Assembly (NCBI GenBank): GCA_013396655.1
Contig: WBMV01005979.1
Coordinates: 613,744-677,743 of the forward strand
Direction: 5' to 3'
Length of the DNA: 64,000 bases
Origin: Campylorhamphus procurvoides
Taxonomy: Eukaryota > Chordata > Aves > Passeriformes > Dendrocolaptidae
In this document: piece by piece, positions 25,866 through 38,177 of the stretch
Layout of the letters: the number at the start of each line of letters is the position of its first letter
Numbering within the stretch: the first letter of the stretch is position 1
Notes under the pieces: model-generated
The model's database searches: none
The model's input: the letters and a program-made list of their open reading frames with translations, nothing else
Told to the model about the DNA's origin: nothing
Program-made: the position numbers and the translations under genes

Positions 25866-26872
25866 ACTTTAACATTTGTGCTTTCAAAATTTTTCAAAGT
25901 TACTAGGATAAAATTGGATGCGTGAGAGTCAAACTTTGTTTCCTTAAAAATTGAAAGAGGTTTTTGACATTAAAAGGGATTTTTTTAAAACTAATCTTCA
26001 TATTCAGCTCAGAGTGATTTTGAATGCATCTTTTTTAAATGACACAAGTGACTGATCGAAATTACTGAATTCCATTCTTGAAGATATACTTAGTCTTCAC
26101 TCTGTCTTCTTTTGCTGGTATTTTTCCCCCCCCTCGCTTCTAGTACAGGCCTGGTAGTTGTGCTATTTAATTGGAGCTCAGGACTCTGGATAGTGTTTGC
26201 AAGTACCTGGATGGACAGAAGTCAGGCTGAGTGCTTGTTGCTCTCCTAGTGCAGTTTCTCCCTTGCACCAGCAGCAGGTTTCCTTGACCACACAATGAGC
26301 TAATCTGTGGTATAATTATGCAAGTTTTCTGTGTCTTCATTGGTCCAGAGCAGATCACTGATTCTTTTTCTAGGCATGATTGCATGACTGTTTGGGTGGG
26401 ACAGTGGTCTTTCAAACACATAACTAAGGACAAATGTTGGCTTATATCTGGAAAAAAAGTGAAGTTATTTTTAATGCCTTTTTATTTCTGAGTAGGCAAA
26501 CTTCAGAGAGTGGTAGAAAAAGCTCAGTTGCTTTTGAGCTCTTCAGGTTCTGCACTACATCTGTCTGGGCCAGGCTGCCATTTCAACTACTTTGTAGGAA
26601 GGAATATTTCAAATATATTTTGATTTGATTTGATTAAAATGTTGTATTCAAACTGAGGGTCATATTTTATTATATTAGTGTGTATATTTTTTTACAAGCT
26701 GTGTTTTATATTGCATACTTGTTAATTCACTCTTAGCACAGCTGTGAATTTCTCTTATCAAAATTATCTCTAGCATCATGCAAAACATGTTCAGTATTGG
26801 CCACAATGAAGGTATGAAAAACACTTAAACTATGTATTCACAATGTAATGCTGTTCTTGTTTTCTTTTTTAG

Positions 26873-27104
26873 CTGGTTGGTGGCGAATTTGATCTAGAGA
26901 TGAACTTTATAATCCAGGATGCGGAGAGCATTACATGCATGTCAGAGCTTTTGGAGCACTGTGATGTAACGTGCCAAGCAGAAATCTGGAGTATGTTCAC
27001 AGCAATTCTACGTAAAAGTGTGCGTAATTTACAGACTAGCACAGAAGTTGGCTTAATTGAACAGGTGCTGCTGAAGATGAGTACTGTGGACGACATGATT
27101 GCAG
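26873..27104 (+). CDS. NBEA: NBEA coding exon (inferred exon 2), N-terminal ARM-like segment
   Basis: Internal exon of neurobeachin, a large BEACH-domain scaffold and A-kinase anchoring protein of neuronal membrane traffic. A strong polypyrimidine tract and TTTTTTAG precede CTG, and the exon ends at GCAG|GTAAAA. It starts in phase 0 and gives 77 codons plus one base of a split Asp codon. It begins [12 protein letters not shown] and contains [16 protein letters not shown] and [13 protein letters not shown], which I recognise as the NBEA N-terminus. LRBA has different residues here (for example LEKCDITCQAEVW), so the paralogue is excluded. The segment is helical and armadillo-like. The initiator Met is not here, because the protein is already in progress at CTG. 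The reading frame runs on into the intron for 13 codons before a stop, as expected for an exon shadow. Confidence 0.97.
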
Positions 27105-30100
27105 GTAAAACATTGCCAACTGATAAAATATTATTGCATTCTTGAACTGCCAATGTTTTCTGATTATGAAAGGGTGTAGGATGTCTTGGCTTTTACTTAA
27201 AAGTGTTATTTTGGTTTGTAGTGCTACTTCGTCAGAAGTACTATTTTATCAGTTTCAGGGAAATGACAAAAATATATTTTTAGTCTGAAATATATGTAGG
27301 CACATTGTTTAAAATAACTGCCTGTTAATTAATCTCAGAAGATAATGTTCTTTTAATAATAATACCCTCAGTTTTTAGCATAATTAAAAACAATACAGTT
27401 AGATTTTCTAACCACATGGTAATATTTTGGTATTTAAGTGCATTCATCATTTTTATTTTTTTCAATGTTAGAACTGTTATGACCCATTTTAAACATAAGC
27501 TCATCTGACAGCATATCAGAAATTATTCATAGGTTTGAATGCTGGGCGTATGAATTATGTTAAACAATCACTTCATAATGTAGAGCTATGATCCCTATTA
27601 TATCTTTTAATTTTTTATACTTGTGAGCTTTCATATCTTATAATTTTTTGCAGCATTAAAAAAACATAGCATACTTTGTTTGCTTACTGAAAATAAATGG
27701 TGAAGTTATTGCACAGTTAAGGTTTTCAGAGTATGTTTGAAGGAATTTATGTTATTCCATACTACATCCTCTCAGTAACAGGGTACAGATTGTCATCCAG
27801 GATTATTGGTTAGAGGAGCAGAGTTGGTTGTCACATTTAAATATGGCAGCTGAAGACATATATATGATTATTACTTATTTTCCTTGAGAGGGAACTTAGT
27901 GTCAAAGTAGTTCTTAATTTTTATATAGTTTGTGACTGATAGGATACATAAACTGTGAGGCATTTTGGAAAGATTGAAGAGGTTTACCTTCCATAGTTCT
28001 AAGATTTTAGTTGATGATTTGATTCCTGACACATATACAGGTTTTGTGGAACAGTAAACTAGCAAGGATTTCAGATGAGAAGAAAGAGGAGGATAACAAA
28101 AGCGTGAAAACTGGATTATTTTGTCCTTGGCTTTTTTTTTTAATATAAATATATCTGTAATAGTAAGTATTTGGAGAAGCTACATTCTGTTTTTCAAAGC
28201 AAGTCATAATCAACATCTAGTTGATTAGAAATGTATGTGTAAATGCTAAAATTAAAATTGCTATGCTAAATACTGTACAATGAGATTCAGACTGAAGTAT
28301 AACAGACCAATAGATTCACAAATGATGGTTTTCACCAAGTAAGTTTTGTTTTGCAGTACTTGTAAATACATCAGAATAGTGTAAGGGTAAAGATACTCTC
28401 TTATTCCGTGTTAACTATAACCCATTATATGGTAAGAACACATATTTCGATCTTGACATTTTCCAGTTTTCACTCATGGAACTAATGTTCTTACAGGAGT
28501 AATCACACCAATAAAATTTGTCCAATTTGAGCTCCCCTAAGTAGTACTTCTGTACAGGGCATATGGGATTGTAATGATGTCTCCTTTAGAAAGAATTAAA
28601 AAAAAAATGCTTAGCTAATTGTAGAAGTAAGAAATCAAAAGCATAGGATCTGGCTTCCAGGAGTATTTGGGACTTGAAAAATCATTCTGAATTTACAGAT
28701 ACTAACATAAGCCAGGGATAGTACATTTAAAAATAAACCCAAACCCTAATGGATCCTCCACCTTATCAGTCTTTTTTCTGAGAGTGGTCACACAGTACTT
28801 CATAAAAAAACCTTCTGAAGAAAAAACATCAGTAAGCTTGCTCTTTGATATGCTTATATGGACAAAGGGAGCAAATAGTAAATTTAAAACCAAAACTGAA
28901 AATTGGAATTCTGATGAAATTTTAGATCTGCAGTGTATTTCAAATTATCAGAATAGTCTTCTATATATCATGAGCAGTGATTGAACTGCATCACAGTTTG
29001 TAGGATCTCTCTCTAATAACTGTTGATAGATGAGAATGTGTTTTTTGAGAATTTATCTGAACAAGACATGGAAGCAACCAAATTAATCATTTTGCTTTTA
29101 TCTCTTAATTTCTGTAAGCACCTCACCACCCAAAATGGAAACATGGAAACAATGTTGGCAATAAGTCAGAAGTAATAAATACGGTCATGTAATAATTATT
29201 TCAATGTGAGATGTTTGATGACAAAATCAGCAACAACTAATGCAGTATCTATGTTCCCTACCCTGCCATGCAGATGTTGAGGTCGTATTTGACACAAGAT
29301 GACTGTAGACCCTTGCCCCAAATATTTCTATGAACTTTGGAAGGGGAAATAAAGTAAAAAATGTCATGCCAAAATGATTTTTAACATTGAAGGAGGATGT
29401 TTTGAACCAGAGCAGTGTTAGTTTTTACTTCTAGGAAGTTAGTACTACTTTCTTCTCAAAACAATTGCTAATCCTCTGTCAGCCCAGTATTTTGAAATTG
29501 GCTTTTATCTTTTGTAAAGGGTACAAGTTTTCTGGTATTTTTTATTTGTTTGGTTTGGGTTTTTTTCTGAGAGTTGCTTGTTTGTTTTTAGGTCATCTCA
29601 CTTGTACTTTTGTGAAGCACTGTGATTAGACCTAGATAGAGTTTAAATAGACAAGACAGACATAATCTCTGTTTTATGTTTTGACAGCACGCTTTCAGGA
29701 CCAGTCTAGTTCTGAAGCCACTCTTCTCTGGGTTTATGAAAGCAAATAAACATGTACCCAATCTTTTGCAGTGAGAAGAACTTGTCTGTCTGTTTAGGTG
29801 AAGACTGTCAGATTCATGAGGTTCTCAGCACTTTAAATGCTTCGCTTCATGTGGTTTTACGGGTTCTATTGTCAAGAATAAATCCTAATCATTTTGAAAG
29901 TCTCAATTGCAACCAAAATGGGCTCATTGCCATTGTATTTCTAGTTGCTTTCCAGACGCATCACCTGTCAGAAGTCATCTTTGTACTGCGATCATCTCTT
30001 ATACTAATACAGGGAATGATCAGCCATTTTAACAATGCTTAAGTGGAAAATAATACTAAAATATTTTCATAGATAATTGGTGCTTTTGTTTGTTTGTTTT

Positions 30101-33100
30101 TTAAACATCTCCCCTGAGGGGTTCACTTTTTTTACACTTCTCTGTTTTCAGGTGATGAGTAGTGAAGCAGATTATTTGCTTCGAGGGACTCTTTAGGATA
30201 GTGTGTCAGTAGTACCTTCAGAGAAGTCTGAATGGTGTATGAGAAAATAGGCTGAACTTCTATGAAGTAGATATGTCTCCCCTAAGTCCCATTTAATTTC
30301 CCACAGTTCTGTTGTGATGCTGTGGGTAATTGTTATAGAATTGATGGGACTGAATTCTTAAGCACTGAAACAGTTCCTGGTTTTCAAGCAACAATGTTGA
30401 ATTCGGAGTGCCCGGTCATTAACGGGCTGTTGACAAGCACTTTCAACTCATTCCATAAGAAAAACTGCAAAATTATCACTTTCTGTATTTCCAACCTGTA
30501 GAAATTAATTTACATCAGCAACAAGAAGTAAATTCACAATTTCATGACCATCTATTATTAAAAGATTAAGGAGGAATGGGGGTAGTTTCCTGAAGTTGCG
30601 TTTCCAATGCTGTTTAGTATGTCTTCTAGAGTTAATGCCAGAACCTTTGTTTCGATGTATGTGCAGTGTCACTTGACAGACAAGCAGGCTCTTTTATTAT
30701 CTTATTTTCATATTAAGTGACAGAATTAAGCATTCCTTCAAGGCTGCTGGTTAATTTATAGATCATATGAAAGCCGTTTATTATGAAACTATTCAGAAGG
30801 TGCCATTAACAGAAGTTAGAAATGCATTAAAAATGAGGGGAGGGAAAACCCTGTTTTCTCCTTCTGGACTTAATATTATCTTACACAATCTTGTTTCTTA
30901 AATGAGATCATAGATTCTGGTTATATATGTAATCTTATTTAGTATTGTAGTATGTTTTCTGATCTTTGTCCATTTATAGATGACTGGATTATAAGGATTT
31001 ATAAACCAAATGGGAACTGACCCTTTTATGAGATTTCTAATAAGTATGAATAAAGTTATATAATAGATTGCAGTTCTTTTTAAGTTGTGTTATATTGAAA
31101 TAAGAAAAAAAAACCCTTCTTTAGAGGAGTTTGCAGCAATATCTTTAAATAGCCTTAAGTGCTTTGACTTCCACAGATGTTGTTAGTTTTATCTCTACTT
31201 GTTACCTACTGGGCTTCAATCTTCCCAGTCATTGTTTTACCTGAAGTTACCTTGTTAGGGAGCTTACATTTCCTTCTGTCCGTCAATGTTTAATTCATTA
31301 CTTATAAATATGTATTTCTACTGCCTGTAGGTTATCAACATCTTCAGTAGAAATAAGAATTTTTCTGTGCCATAAGGTACTACAGGGCTGTAAGAATGAA
31401 ACAAAGCAGCACATGCTCAGTGATTTCTAGAACCTGCCAATCATTTCTGTGTTTGACTGTATTAATTTACACTTCTGTCGTCTATGTTAGAAGATAATTT
31501 TTAATGATGTTCTGATTTTCACAGGACAACTTTGCTTGCACATAGCATTTTTTCTCTGTAAAGGAAGCAGGACTTGAAGTGACATGATCAGAAAAGCAAG
31601 CTGAGACTACACAATAAGAATTGGGAAATTCTGAGTCCAAGATTAGTATTCACTTGTGTTTATTTCCCTTTCTGAGTTTTTAGTGTGTTACTGTTCTCAG
31701 TTTCTGATCACGTACAAGATGTGCAAATCACATTGCAGGCTGGAGACTGTGCAGTGAGGGGGGCAGGTGCTTGTAGGTACTAGAGAAGGAGCTGAGTTGT
31801 AGAATCCACCACCCTGAAAAACAAGACATTTAATTTTCTTAGCTGTATTTTGTTTTCCCTAATTCTATCACAAATTTAATGAGGCACTAATTTCAAGTGG
31901 AAGATTAAATAAAGGGAAAGGGGATGTGGAAAAAAATCCTGTACTTGAACATTATATTCAAACCTTATGGTGAAAATATTGCTAAGTTACGGTGCTTTTT
32001 TTATTGCCTTTCTTGATATGCAGTTTCACTCTCTGAACAGTTTATTATGTCTCCTGTAAATTAAATGATATTTTGTTCTTCATACATGCCTTTTGCTCGC
32101 TAAGGTCCAGAGGCTAGTTTCATAGTCGGAAAAGTTAAGTAGATACTGATTGTTTTGCTCAAAACCACATTTGTATGGATTTGCAGAGAGAAAAATTCTT
32201 TTTAAACAAGATATGAATGTGAAATGTCATTGAAAAAAATGGGTGGTTCTGAAGACTTCTCTTTGTCAGACTCTGTAAGAACCACCCTTTCACTAATGAA
32301 CAATGAGAACATAATTTATATGTGGAAGTCCATGACTTCTACAAGTTTTGGGGGGAGGGGAGGATGCAGATTTTGTGATTGTTGAACAAATTGGAAAAGT
32401 TTGTTAATGCTCTTTCTGTTGTGTCATAGCTCTTTTGTTTTGGAATTCTGTACTTCACTGCTTGATCTTTGAATTTCTTATACCACATCTGGGAAGATGA
32501 GCAAATTACTTTTCCTCCTGCCGGATAAAGTAGTAGTTCTTAGTAGTGCATTTTATTCCAGAAGAAAGTATGGAGTATAAAGCAAGGTCCAGCATCCCAC
32601 AAGCTAACAAATTCTTAAAATGAAATTCTATTTTTTAAAATAAAAATTGAAGCACTAGTTGTAGTTTTAAACCTGATACTCCCTGAAAGGAAGACTAATG
32701 TTGTTACTCTAAAAGTTTATTTGTTTTGAGATGTTGTAATGAAAGGTATATTACATAAAGTTGTTAGTAATTTTGATCAGTTCTTTTTATTGTGCTCTTT
32801 CATTGTTTTCGTGTGCAGATTTTTTCCTTTTTTCCTCGTGGGTCTTTTGTTTTGCTTTTGTTTTTATTTGATTGTTAGGTTTTTGGTTGTTTTTTGGGGG
32901 TGTTTTGTTGGTTTGGGAAATTTTTTTTGGATGGAGAAGAAGGTTTTTTTCCCCTGGACTCTGTTTCTGATAAAAATCAAAATCATTATCACTGTAGCAA
33001 AAATGTGGGAACTATACAAATTATCAGTATAATGTGGTGCACTTAAGTAAAGGTCAAGCATCTTTTAGGTCAAAATTTTTTGACAAACACTAACTTCAGA

Positions 33101-33446
33101 GGAAGGAAGGAACTCTTATCCCGAAAGTATGAAGTAGAAAGAAGCAAGTTAGAAGTTTATAACATGTGATGAATGTTTTAAAATGGGAAGAATCAATTCT
33201 TCATGAATTTAATACTTTTCTTCAAAGTGTGATTCAAAATTTAAAACTGCACAGGTAATTTTTTTTCTAAAAAGCCAAAATAATGCGAACATGAAATCCT
33301 TTCTGAAATATTTAAGGCAACTAAGTTTGATTTTTAAAATTTGCAAATACACTTTTGAAAGTATTAATTTTTCAGTTTTTTTTTTTACCTTTTTTGGTCA
33401 AAGCAAATAAGTTCAGAATTCAGAATAACTTTATTTTCCTTTGAAG
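27105..33446 (+). other. NBEA: NBEA intron 2
   Basis: GT-AG intron between two recognised exons, interrupting an Asp codon after its first base (phase 1). I recognise no CR1 copy in it, unlike introns of similar or smaller size here. It holds T/G-rich tracts (about 29537-29591 and 32817-32960) and two stretches that look like possible conserved non-coding DNA (about 29790-30050 and 30390-30860). The remainder is AT-rich with nothing I can assign. Confidence 0.93.
32817..32960. repeat. T-rich, G/T low-complexity tract
   Basis: About 140 bases of T runs with interspersed G, little A and some C, about 490 bases upstream of exon 3. Open frame 32739-33032 (Phe, Val and Gly rich) is a by-product. 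Confidence 0.8.
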
Positions 33447-33547
33447 ATCTCCTAGTTGATATGTTGGGGGTTCTTGCCAGCTACAGCATCACTGTCAAAG
33501 AGTTGAAGCTTTTGTTCAGCATGCTTCGAGGCGAAAATGGAATCTGG
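33447..33547 (+). CDS. NBEA: NBEA coding exon (inferred exon 3)
   Basis: The acceptor is TTTGAAG| and the donor is TGG|GTAAGC. The first two bases complete the Asp codon split with the previous exon, followed by 33 codons: [16 protein letters not shown], then [12 protein letters not shown], ending at Trp. This is the continuation of the N-terminal helical region of neurobeachin. The exon enters in phase 1 and leaves in phase 0, so skipping it alone would shift the frame. The acceptor lacks a long uninterrupted pyrimidine run directly at the AG, although a T-rich stretch lies just upstream. Only 236 bases separate it from the next exon, the shortest intron in the window. Confidence 0.97.
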
Positions 33548-33783
33548 GTAAGCTGTGATCACATAAAGCATTGTGTCATTCCATTAGAGACTGAAGTTAA
33601 TGTAAATAGTCTCCTGTGACATATAAAGTTAATTTTTTTTCTCATGTTGACTGAACATATGTTTAAGAAGTATTTTTGCTAACTACTTTAGAGTTAATTT
33701 GCTGTGTTTGAAAACTGTCTGCATTGTAGTCTGTAGAGTACAAAAATGGTTGTATTGACCTTTGTGCAATTTTGTTTTCACAG
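33548..33783 (+). other. NBEA: NBEA intron 3 (short, 236 bp)
   Basis: GT-AG intron in phase 0 between TGG|GTAAGC and TTTTCACAG|CCA. It is the shortest intron in the window and contains only T-rich sequence with no repeat or ORF of note. Confidence 0.95.
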
Positions 33784-33879
33784 CCAAGACATGCAGTAAA
33801 ATTATTATCAGTCCTTAATCAGATGCCACAGAGACATGGGCCTGATACCTTTTTCAACTTCCCAGGCTGTAGTGCTGCA
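33784..33879 (+). CDS. NBEA: NBEA coding exon (inferred exon 4)
   Basis: Acceptor TTTTCACAG|, donor GCTGCA|GTAAGT. It has 96 bases, exactly 32 codons, in phase 0 at both ends. The residues start PRHAVKLLSVLNQMPQRHG and end with DTFFNFPGCSAA. This links the helical N-terminus to the lectin-like domain. LRBA differs in this stretch (HMPQKYG rather than QMPQRHG, and GKS rather than GCS), which supports NBEA. Because the exon length is a multiple of three, skipping it would keep the frame. Confidence 0.97.
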
Positions 33880-36163
33880 GTAAGTTTTCAACCAAAATAC
33901 TACAACTTCAGAAACAAATAAATAGCTCCTCATTTGCATTTCCTTTTCATTTGGTGTCAGAAAGTTTTGAAAAGGAAATGAGAAGGGAAATACATGCTTA
34001 AGTAGTGTAGACATTTCCTTCCATAGGAAGGAAAAAAAGTCAAAAAGTTGCACTTGTGAGGATGGAATGTCAAGCAGCAGATTTTTGTTTAGGGAGTTTA
34101 TTGTAAAAGTGAAACCTGAAAATTCCACACAACAATGTTATTTTATTAGGATAATGTAATTGATATTATATAAAGGAGAGGGTTGAGGAAAGTCTAGGGA
34201 TGAATTTCTCCATGTCTTCACGGTTTACAGTGACTGCTTAGTCATACATATTGTTATAATTTTTTCTTCTTATCTGAATTCTGTCAGCTGTTTCCTTTCC
34301 ATCAAGGCAGTGATTTAAATGCAGTCTTCTTTTGGCTTTTCCTTGTGAGATAACCTAAGAAGGCAAAATTGCATTCCTTTCCCAACCTTCACAAATGGAT
34401 AGTCTCCCTTTCACTGATTGAATGTACTTTCAGAAAAAAACTACAAATACATTCAAATATTGTATACAGAGTTATAGATTATTGAGAGTAAATACAAATT
34501 GTTAAATCAGAGAAATACAGATTTGAGGTTTAGTTCCATTCTGGTATGCAATAGTATATGCTTATGGTAGAACTTTGAATCTTTTAACAGAAAGTACTCC
34601 TGAAATTCCTCTTTCCTCATGCCAGTGCTTGATGGCTGCTCTACTTACATTCCACCAATAGCCACTGATAATTTTCTTCAAGCACAAACCACTGCCTCTC
34701 TTTTTTGGGAATGCAGTTGTTGGTGTGGCAGATTGCATCAGGGAATGAACTGGCTGAAAATCACTGGTTTGCACCTGTGTCAGTTTTTCTAATCACTTCT
34801 TTGATCTCTGGATATTCAGCTGTATAAACAGATGTGTTAGCACAATGCATAGAGCAGATCGTGTAAGGAATTAATTAATGAGTTTTGAAAGGAAAAGTTT
34901 CATTTGATAGTGCTAAATTAAAGCCACAGTTAGACTCTGCTAAAAAGTACAGGCAGCAGCAAGACAGATGTTGCAGAATATGAATATCTACAGTGACACA
35001 TACGGCTTTGACATTTCTGGGCTTCAGAGACAAACCCTCATGAAATTTCTCTCTTAAATTTGATTAGGTATCAGAGGTTCAATAAAGGTTTTGCAGGAGA
35101 GAAATTTAAAATACTCCTCCCTCTCCAAAGATGTGCATCAATTACAGAAGTGTGAAGTTGTTGCTTGAAATGCACAGTGCACATTTCTCTTTCCTTGATT
35201 TGGATTCTTACAGGATCTTGTTTCACATACCACTCAAGATAACTGTGCACCTCTAAATCAAGAAATATGAGTTTCAAATTTACACTTCTTGAGTAGTGCA
35301 TGGTGGATTACACTATGAAGTTCTGGAGAGGATACATCCTCTGAGATGGACCAAGGACAAATAATTATAAAATTATATAAAAAACAAAGCACTTCATTAG
35401 CGAAAAAGAGACTGGATAGGACCTTGTTCACTAACGCTGAGTTCAAGTTTTCAGGTGTGATGCACTCCGTGGACATAAATACCAGATTGGCCCTCTTTAA
35501 AGCTGGGTGTGTACTCCTTGGCACCTAGGACTTCAGTGGCAGTTTGAAAGAGCCAAGAGCCTCCTGCAGTAGTCTACTGATGTGCTGCTGAGAGCTGCTT
35601 CGCTGTCCAGCTGAAGGGCTCTTACCAGTATCGTATTACATCTCTGCCAGTCTGTGCAGGTAGCACATTAGTCAATCCATTTGGAGGACGTCAGTGGTGG
35701 CAATTCCTGGGTGTTGTTCCCATTTGTCATCAGGCAGCTCTTCTTGTGTTTCAGGCAGGAAACTCCCTCTCAGCAGGCATATCTCAAAGGTGTTCTCTTA
35801 AATGTTTGGTATTAAGATTGCAGCAGAATTGATGTTATTTCTTTTGTCTCCCTAAGTACTAGCACAGTCTGAGCACATTGCTGTATCTAATTATAAAATT
35901 TACTGTGATTTCCCTATTTCTCTGCTCTGATTTATGTGCCTTGCATGCAAAAATAATGAAAAGTCAGTCACAGGATCATAAATAGTCCTGCTCTGTACCT
36001 CAATTTTACATAGTTTGCAACATTTGTATATAACCCTAGTGTTAGTCTGTCTCTATAGCCCAGAGGCTCATGTCCAATCTCATTTTACACAGTGAATGAG
36101 TTTGCTACGATTCTTTATAGTTTTTGGTATGAATTGAGACAGTACAAGATCTGAACACTCCTG

Positions 36164-36179
36164 AAAAAAAAAAAAAAAA
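36164..36179. repeat. Poly(A) run, 16 A
   Basis: Sixteen A follow CACTCCTG, just left of the inverted CR1 at about 36195. CR1 elements do not end in poly(A), so this is an independent low-complexity run or the tail of something unrecognised. Confidence 0.9.
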
Positions 36180-36194
36180 CAACTGTGGCTCATG

Positions 36195-36530
36195 AGTATC
36201 ACACAGAACGACAGAGGGTTTGAGGTTGGACAGGATCTTTGGGGGGTCATTTTGGCCAACCTGGCAATGCTGAAGCAGGGCCACCTAGAGCAGGCTGCCA
36301 GGACCATGTCCACAGGGCTGTTGAGCAGTTCCAAGAGTGCAGATTCAGCAACCTGTGCCAATGTCTCACCACCCTCACAGTAAAGAGTTCCTTCCTAATA
36401 TCTAATCTAAATCTCTTCTCTTTTGTTTGAAGCCATTACCCCTTGTCTTATCACTACACACCCTTGGATAAAATCCCTCTCCAGCTTTCTTTTAGGTCAC
36501 CTTCAAGTACTGGAGGGCTGCTGTGTTTAC
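36195..36530 (-). mobile_element. CR1 LINE 3'-end fragment (minus strand)
   Basis: The + strand runs TTTGAGGTTGGACAGGATCT, 'GCAGGGCCACCTAGAGCAGG', 'CACCACCCTCACAGTAAAGA' and 'CCCCTTGTCTTATCACTACA', then CTTTCTTTTAGGTCACCTTC. All are reverse complements of the CR1 3' region. The right limit is approximate because similarity fades after about 36530. Confidence 0.88.
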
Positions 36531-37149
36531 CATTTCCTCCCTAATAGGTATTCAGGGCCTTGCTCAGGGATAAAGAGTTCTCTGAAACCCCTTCATCACT
36601 CAGCCCATAAAAATAAAATATTAAAAAATTTAATTTCTTCCCAGGCTGTGCCTTACTATGAATGTATTTAACAGGGAATGAGAGCAAAATTTTCAGTCTC
36701 TTGCCTTACTAAATATTCAGGGGAAAAAGAAAATCTGATAGTTCTCTTAAATCTCAGAGAACAACATTTTTTTTATACTGTGGTTTTAACAATTAATCTC
36801 TATTGTATGATCTGTTTGTTAATTTGATTTAATGTTTAATTTTATAGATCAGATTAATAATTATTGAAAGCTATATTATAGGTTAATTTCTGCAGAAGTG
36901 TTTTTTCTAATTTTGTCCTGTTAATATTGTCAATTCACAAATTTAATTTTTTAAAATAGGTGGAAAAGTAATGCATTTATTCAAAAGCACTATTTGAAGG
37001 GGGTTTTTTCTATATTCTTTAATATTTGAAAGTTAAAGTAGATCTACAGATCTAGAATGTTAGGATTTTAGAAAGGCATTACTGTTACCAGTATTTCTCA
37101 AAAAAATAACTTTATTTTTTCTGGTTTTTTTCTTTTTCGCTCCTTCTAG

Positions 37150-37271
37150 GCAATTGCATTGCCTCCTATTGCTAAGTGGCCTTATCAAAATGGATTTACT
37201 CTTAACACCTGGTTTCGTATGGATCCACTAAACAATATCAATGTAGATAAGGATAAACCCTATCTCTATTG
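37150..37271 (+). CDS. NBEA: NBEA coding exon (inferred exon 5), start of ConA-like lectin domain
   Basis: Acceptor CTCCTTCTAG|, donor TATTG|GTAAGG. It gives 40 codons plus two bases of a split Cys codon. It encodes [17 protein letters not shown], then the first beta strands of the concanavalin A/laminin G-like fold ([13 protein letters not shown]) and ends DKDKPYLY(C). This domain is a family feature of NBEA and LRBA and lies between two ARM stretches. NFN-type differences such as [10 protein letters not shown] against FHTWLRMDPV in LRBA favour NBEA. The exon enters in phase 0 and leaves in phase 2. Confidence 0.97.
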
Positions 37272-38177
37272 GTAAGGAACCTACAATGCTGCAGTTCTGG
37301 TTTGTTGTGGCTTCCTGGTTACAGTTAATCTTTCTCATTGTTTTCAGTTCCTGACATGCTTTCCCTGCTGCCAGGTACCTGCAGATTTTGATAGCTGCTT
37401 ACTGTATACAAACTCCTACAAAGTCATCTGTCCTTTTGCTTTGCAGTTTATAAATCCATGGATGCAAGATATGTGCCTTGTAGATTAACCATAAAATCCA
37501 GTGTGGTGGTTTCTCTAGGAATTTTAAAATATATTATTTCTTAGAGCGTAAAACTGAGAATATTGTGGCGTTTTCTGTTTGGTGTTTAAGATCCTTGGCT
37601 CATGTCAGTACTACTAAACAAATCTGTTAGAGTCAGAGCACACTGTTTGCATGTTAGCTAGAGGTAATAGAAAGCAGATTTGTGAATATAAAAATGGCTT
37701 ACTGATCACCTCTTCCCAAAAAATGTACAAAATTTAATGTGAATGTAATGAATATGAGAAACTGGATATACCAACCACAGAAGGGAATTAATTCTTATAA
37801 TTTTTCTATAGCGGTTCAAACCATGCTATAATTAATAATTCCAAATAGGAAAAATATTCAAACTAAGTTATCCATCTAAACTTGGTTACAGAGATTTTGT
37901 ACTTTACCACATGAAAGTTTGACTCACAAACAAACACCATGAAGACAAAGATACCAAAACAAGCATTTATTTTCTTTCCATGTACTTTTTGGGCATGTAA
38001 TTTCTTTTTCTGTTTAACTGGGTGAAAAATGTGTCATATAAGTGAACATTTTCTTTTTAGTTTCTTCCTAAAAGTGATGTCTCTTGAACAGTTTTATTTT
38101 AAAAGCACTGACTTAGTAACACGTACAACTTCCTCTGTTTTGAAGCAGAGGAGATGAAAGCAAAGACAGCTAGAAGG

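Larger units (their letters stand above)
1..26872 (+). other. NBEA: NBEA intron 1, 3' part (incomplete)
   Basis: This is inferred to be intron because the first NBEA exon in the window starts mid-protein at 26873 and nothing upstream encodes the missing N-terminus. The true 5' end is outside the window. Recognised contents are five CR1 fragments, one LTR, and some low-complexity tracts, all listed separately. The remaining stretches (about 1-2400, 2651-5956, 7173-8339, 8831-16668, 17534-18469, 18961-21619, 21976-24321, 24501-25461 and 25866-26872) are AT-rich single-copy-looking DNA. I see no gene, promoter or RNA gene in them. Confidence 0.85.
33880..37149 (+). other. NBEA: NBEA intron 4
   Basis: Phase-0 GT-AG intron that marks the 5' border of the lectin-domain exon block. 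It contains a - strand CR1 fragment (about 36195-36530) preceded by a 16-base A run (36164-36179). A somewhat less AT-rich stretch at about 35340-35760 is unassigned. The rest is AT-rich with no gene seen. Confidence 0.93.

Noticed and set aside
1..26872. Promoter or CpG island of NBEA in the upstream part
   Set aside because: No CG-dense region or first exon encoding the N-terminus is seen; the window starts inside the intron.
26869..27153. 94-codon - strand frame opposite exon 2
   Set aside because: It is the antisense shadow of the NBEA exon, whose + strand identity and splice sites are clear.
32739..33032. 97-codon frame predicted as hydrophobic, possible membrane protein
   Set aside because: The Phe/Val/Gly/Leu composition comes from the T/G-rich low-complexity tract.
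36164..36179. Poly(A) run as the tail of a processed pseudogene or SINE
   Set aside because: No gene-like or SINE-like body precedes it on either strand that I can recognise.
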